Source: Rhodococcoides fascians A44A (GTDB lineage Bacteria; Actinomycetota; Actinomycetes; Mycobacteriales; Mycobacteriaceae). Taken from it: DNA of 64,000 nt. This document shows positions 62,098 through 64,000 of the stretch, piece by piece (the first letter of the stretch is position 1; every line of letters starts with the position of its first letter). A program made the translations under genes and the position numbers. The stretch covers positions 1,208,592 through 1,272,591 of the forward strand of contig NZ_JMEX01000005.1 in NCBI RefSeq assembly GCF_000760735.1, in the 5' to 3' direction. Under the pieces are notes generated by a model. The model saw only the letters and a program-made list of their open reading frames with translations. It was not told the origin of the DNA and ran no database searches.

Positions 62098-63219
62098 TCA
62101 GACGACCGACCGGGTGACGGTGAATTTTGCGTTCTTCCCCGCCACCGCGGTCGGTCCCACCGCGTCGGCCAGTGCGCGCCGGTAGTTGAGGTGAGTGTTG
62201 TAGACGGTCCACATCTCGCCGTTCGGACGTAACACCCGCCCTGCTGCCTCGAACAACTTCTGGGCGCTGCCGGTGTGCAGGGACGCCCCTTCGTGGAACG
62301 GCGGGTTGCACACGATCAGATCGACGGAGGAGTCGGGGAACGTGGAAAGTGCGTCGTCCCGCACGACGTCGATGTCCAGACCGTTCGCCCTCGCGGTCGC
62401 AGTCGCCGACGCCACCGCCGCGGCGGATCTGTCGCTTGCGTGGACCCGAGCCTCGCTCCGCGCACGGGCCAGCAGGCAGGCGAGTATCCCGGTTCCGCAG
62501 CCGAGGTCGACGATCTGACGAGCACCGGGCAACATCCGGTCCGTGAATTCGGTCAGGAACCGGGTTCCGACGTCGAGCTTCGCCCCGGCGAACACCGCAC
62601 CGTGCGCGACGACGGTGAGATCGAGGTCGTCGAGCACCGCGGTCACGGGATAACTTCGAGTCTCGGAAGGGACGGGTTTCGACGCCGTCAGGACGCGAGC
62701 TTTCTGTCTGCCCCGGCCCGCGGTGACCGTCCCGAAGGACGATCGGAGCACGGCGTTCATCGCCGGCGCCATGTGCTTGTCCCGGCCACCCGCGAGCACG
62801 ACCACCCCCGGATCGGCGTGGGCGGCGATCGCCTCGGCGATCTCGGTCAGTTCTGCGAGGCTGCGCGGCAACTGCATCAGCACCAGGTCCGCGCCGCTGA
62901 GCAACGACTGGTCCAACGCGTGGTGAGTGTGCGCCCCGGACATGCCCGCCGAGGTCGCATTACGATCGAGTGCGAGTTCGCCCGTGTACGAATCCTGGTG
63001 GACGCGAATGCCGGTCACGCCGTACTGCACCTGCAGTCCGAGCGTGAGCGCGCCGTAGCGATCACCGATCACCGTGATCCGTCGGGCGGCCACGTCCGAA
63101 ACCGATTCGCCTACCGTGTCGAGCAGAAGCCGGTCCGCGGCGTCGACGGCAAAGAGGTTGACGGCCTCCGCGTCGGGGCGGCGACGGAGTCCGGACAGGA
63201 CAGTTTCGAGATCGGGCAC
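62098..63219 (-). CDS. RlmG/RsmC-like rRNA guanine-N2 methyltransferase
   Basis: 373 residues from GTG 63219. C-terminal SAM domain: IVDLGCGTGILACLLA (motif I), VHASDRSAAAVASATATARANGL, and LIVCNPPFHEGASLHTGSAQKLFE (NPPF catalytic motif), then NTHLNYRRAL. The N-terminal half is an inactive methyltransferase-like domain, as in RsmC/RlmG, which modify rRNA guanines. The target base cannot be read from sequence. Confidence 0.88.
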   Translation of the reverse strand: MPDLETVLSGLRRRPDAEAVNLFAVDAADRLLLDTVGESVSDVAARRITVIGDRYGALTLGLQVQYGVTGIRVHQDSYTGELALDRNATSAGMSGAHTHHALDQSLLSGADLVLMQLPRSLAELTEIAEAIAAHADPGVVVLAGGRDKHMAPAMNAVLRSSFGTVTAGRGRQKARVLTASKPVPSETRSYPVTAVLDDLDLTVVAHGAVFAGAKLDVGTRFLTEFTDRMLPGARQIVDLGCGTGILACLLARARSEARVHASDRSAAAVASATATARANGLDIDVVRDDALSTFPDSSVDLIVCNPPFHEGASLHTGSAQKLFEAAGRVLRPNGEMWTVYNTHLNYRRALADAVGPTAVAGKNAKFTVTRSVV

Positions 63220-63461
63220 GACGCCCAGTCTCCCACCCCTCGACGTCGCTTTCCAAAAACGTTGGCGGTCAATATTTTTCTCGCGTGCTGCTCAGCGCGT
63301 CCAGGTGGCGTTTTCCCTCGAACGGGGGCATGCTTCATAAGATGGAACCGAATATCAAGATCGAGGCTCTTTTCAGCCACGCTGACAAAACTGCCGCCGA
63401 ATCCACGTCCGAGAACAGCAAGCCCGCCGTGTACACGCCTCTGTTCAGCGGAGAAGCCGGG

Positions 63462-63986
63462 TCAGGCCAGATAGCGTAGGTAGTCCAACGCCTTGTCCGC
63501 GTGCACGTGAGCACGCTCGCTCGTCACCACCAGCCGCACCACCCTGTCGCGATCGATGACGAACGTCGTTCGCTTCACCGACAGGAGCTGACGGAGGATT
63601 CCACGCTTCGCAGCGTGAGACGAACGGTTGGAAATTTCCTGCCGGCGTCGGCGGCGCATGAGCCACCCGCCACGCCTGACTCCGAACTGGCCCGCCACCG
63701 AGGCGTCCGAGTCGGCGAGCAGCGGATAGTCGAAGGAACGCTGCAACGCGAAGTGCGACTGTTTGTCGGTGGTGTCGGTGCTGATCCCGACTCGTTGAGC
63801 CCCCAGGGCCTCGAACGACCGGCCCAGATCCCGGAAGTGGCAGGCCTCGGCCGTGCAGACCGGACTGGACGCCGCAGGATAGAAGAACAGCACCACCGGG
63901 CCCCTGGCCAGCAACTCACCGAGGGACCGCACATTCCCCTCGTGATCCGGTAGCCGAAAATCCGGCGCCGTTTGTCCAGTACGCAT
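63462..63986 (-). CDS. Peroxiredoxin, BCP/PrxQ type
   Basis: 174 residues. FYPAASSPVCTAEACHFRDL holds the peroxidatic Cys44 and a Cys49 five residues later, the atypical 2-Cys PrxQ spacing. GISTDTTDKQSHFALQRSFDYPLLAD and FGVRRGG follow; then comes an Arg-rich insertion (WLMRRRRRQEISN...) absent from usual members, before KRTTFVIDRDRVVRLV. Reduces H2O2 and organic peroxides. Confidence 0.9.
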   Translation of the reverse strand: MRTGQTAPDFRLPDHEGNVRSLGELLARGPVVLFFYPAASSPVCTAEACHFRDLGRSFEALGAQRVGISTDTTDKQSHFALQRSFDYPLLADSDASVAGQFGVRRGGWLMRRRRRQEISNRSSHAAKRGILRQLLSVKRTTFVIDRDRVVRLVVTSERAHVHADKALDYLRYLA

Positions 63987-64000
63987 GCTGGACAGGGTAC

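Noticed and set aside
63285-63479. 64-codon plus-strand frame (MLHKMEPNIKIEALF...)
   Set aside because: No ribosome site and no family resemblance; its end overlaps the peroxiredoxin. A real small gene is possible but unsupported.

Overview
The window looks like a high-GC actinobacterial chromosome of the mycolic-acid group, most likely Rhodococcus or a close relative. The evidence is a complete mycofactocin gene set, a DUF5709 protein, a vitamin-B12-type ethanolamine ammonia-lyase without microcompartment genes, frequent GTG/TTG starts and many ATGA/GTGA stop-start overlaps. Species cannot be fixed from sequence alone. I see no rRNA, tRNA, CRISPR array, transposase or integrase.

Layout. 1-13301 (minus): the first ~4,430 residues of a giant non-ribosomal peptide synthetase, four C-A-T modules followed by an epimerization domain cut by the window edge. 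13.7-21.5 kb: a PPOX-fold protein, a TetR regulator coupled to a YtcJ-type amidohydrolase, a hot-dog thioesterase, acetoacetyl-CoA synthetase, an AbiEi/DUF559-like protein flanked by 15-bp direct repeats, and an acyl-CoA synthetase. 21.6-25.2 kb: ethanolamine permease, EutB and EutC in one overlapping operon. 25.3-29.8 kb: a cation-efflux protein, then an ExaC/AcoD-type aldehyde dehydrogenase with its DUF779 partner and a GAF-domain regulator.

30.1-51.4 kb is dominated by mycofactocin. Minus strand mftA-B-C-D and a second mftD-like gene lie at 46.6-42.5 kb. mftE-F-G lie at 33.8-30.2 kb. mftR and a likely mftM are divergent from mftA. Between mftD2 and mftE sits a ~8.6-kb block unrelated to cofactor synthesis. 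It holds a GntR / NCS1 transporter / hydantoin-racemase-like / kinase run, and an exported flavin amine oxidase with a lipoprotein RidA, next to an APC permease and an IclR regulator. Downstream of mftM is an iron-type alcohol dehydrogenase in one overlapping operon with a GAF sensor kinase and a LuxR-type response regulator, resembling the alcohol-responsive system known beside mycofactocin genes in mycobacteria.

51.5-64 kb is ordinary chromosome: MFS transporter with TetR, a glutamate-racemase-like protein, MetB, glutaryl-CoA-dehydrogenase-like enzyme, Cbs, SGNH hydrolase, thiolase, Bax-inhibitor-1 protein, DUF5709 protein, RlmG/RsmC-like methyltransferase and a peroxiredoxin.

Functional reading (inference): ethanolamine lyase makes acetaldehyde, the ExaC-type enzyme oxidises aldehyde, and the alcohol dehydrogenase plus mycofactocin system handle alcohols. 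About 26 kb is thus centred on C2 alcohol/aldehyde/amine oxidation and its redox cofactor.
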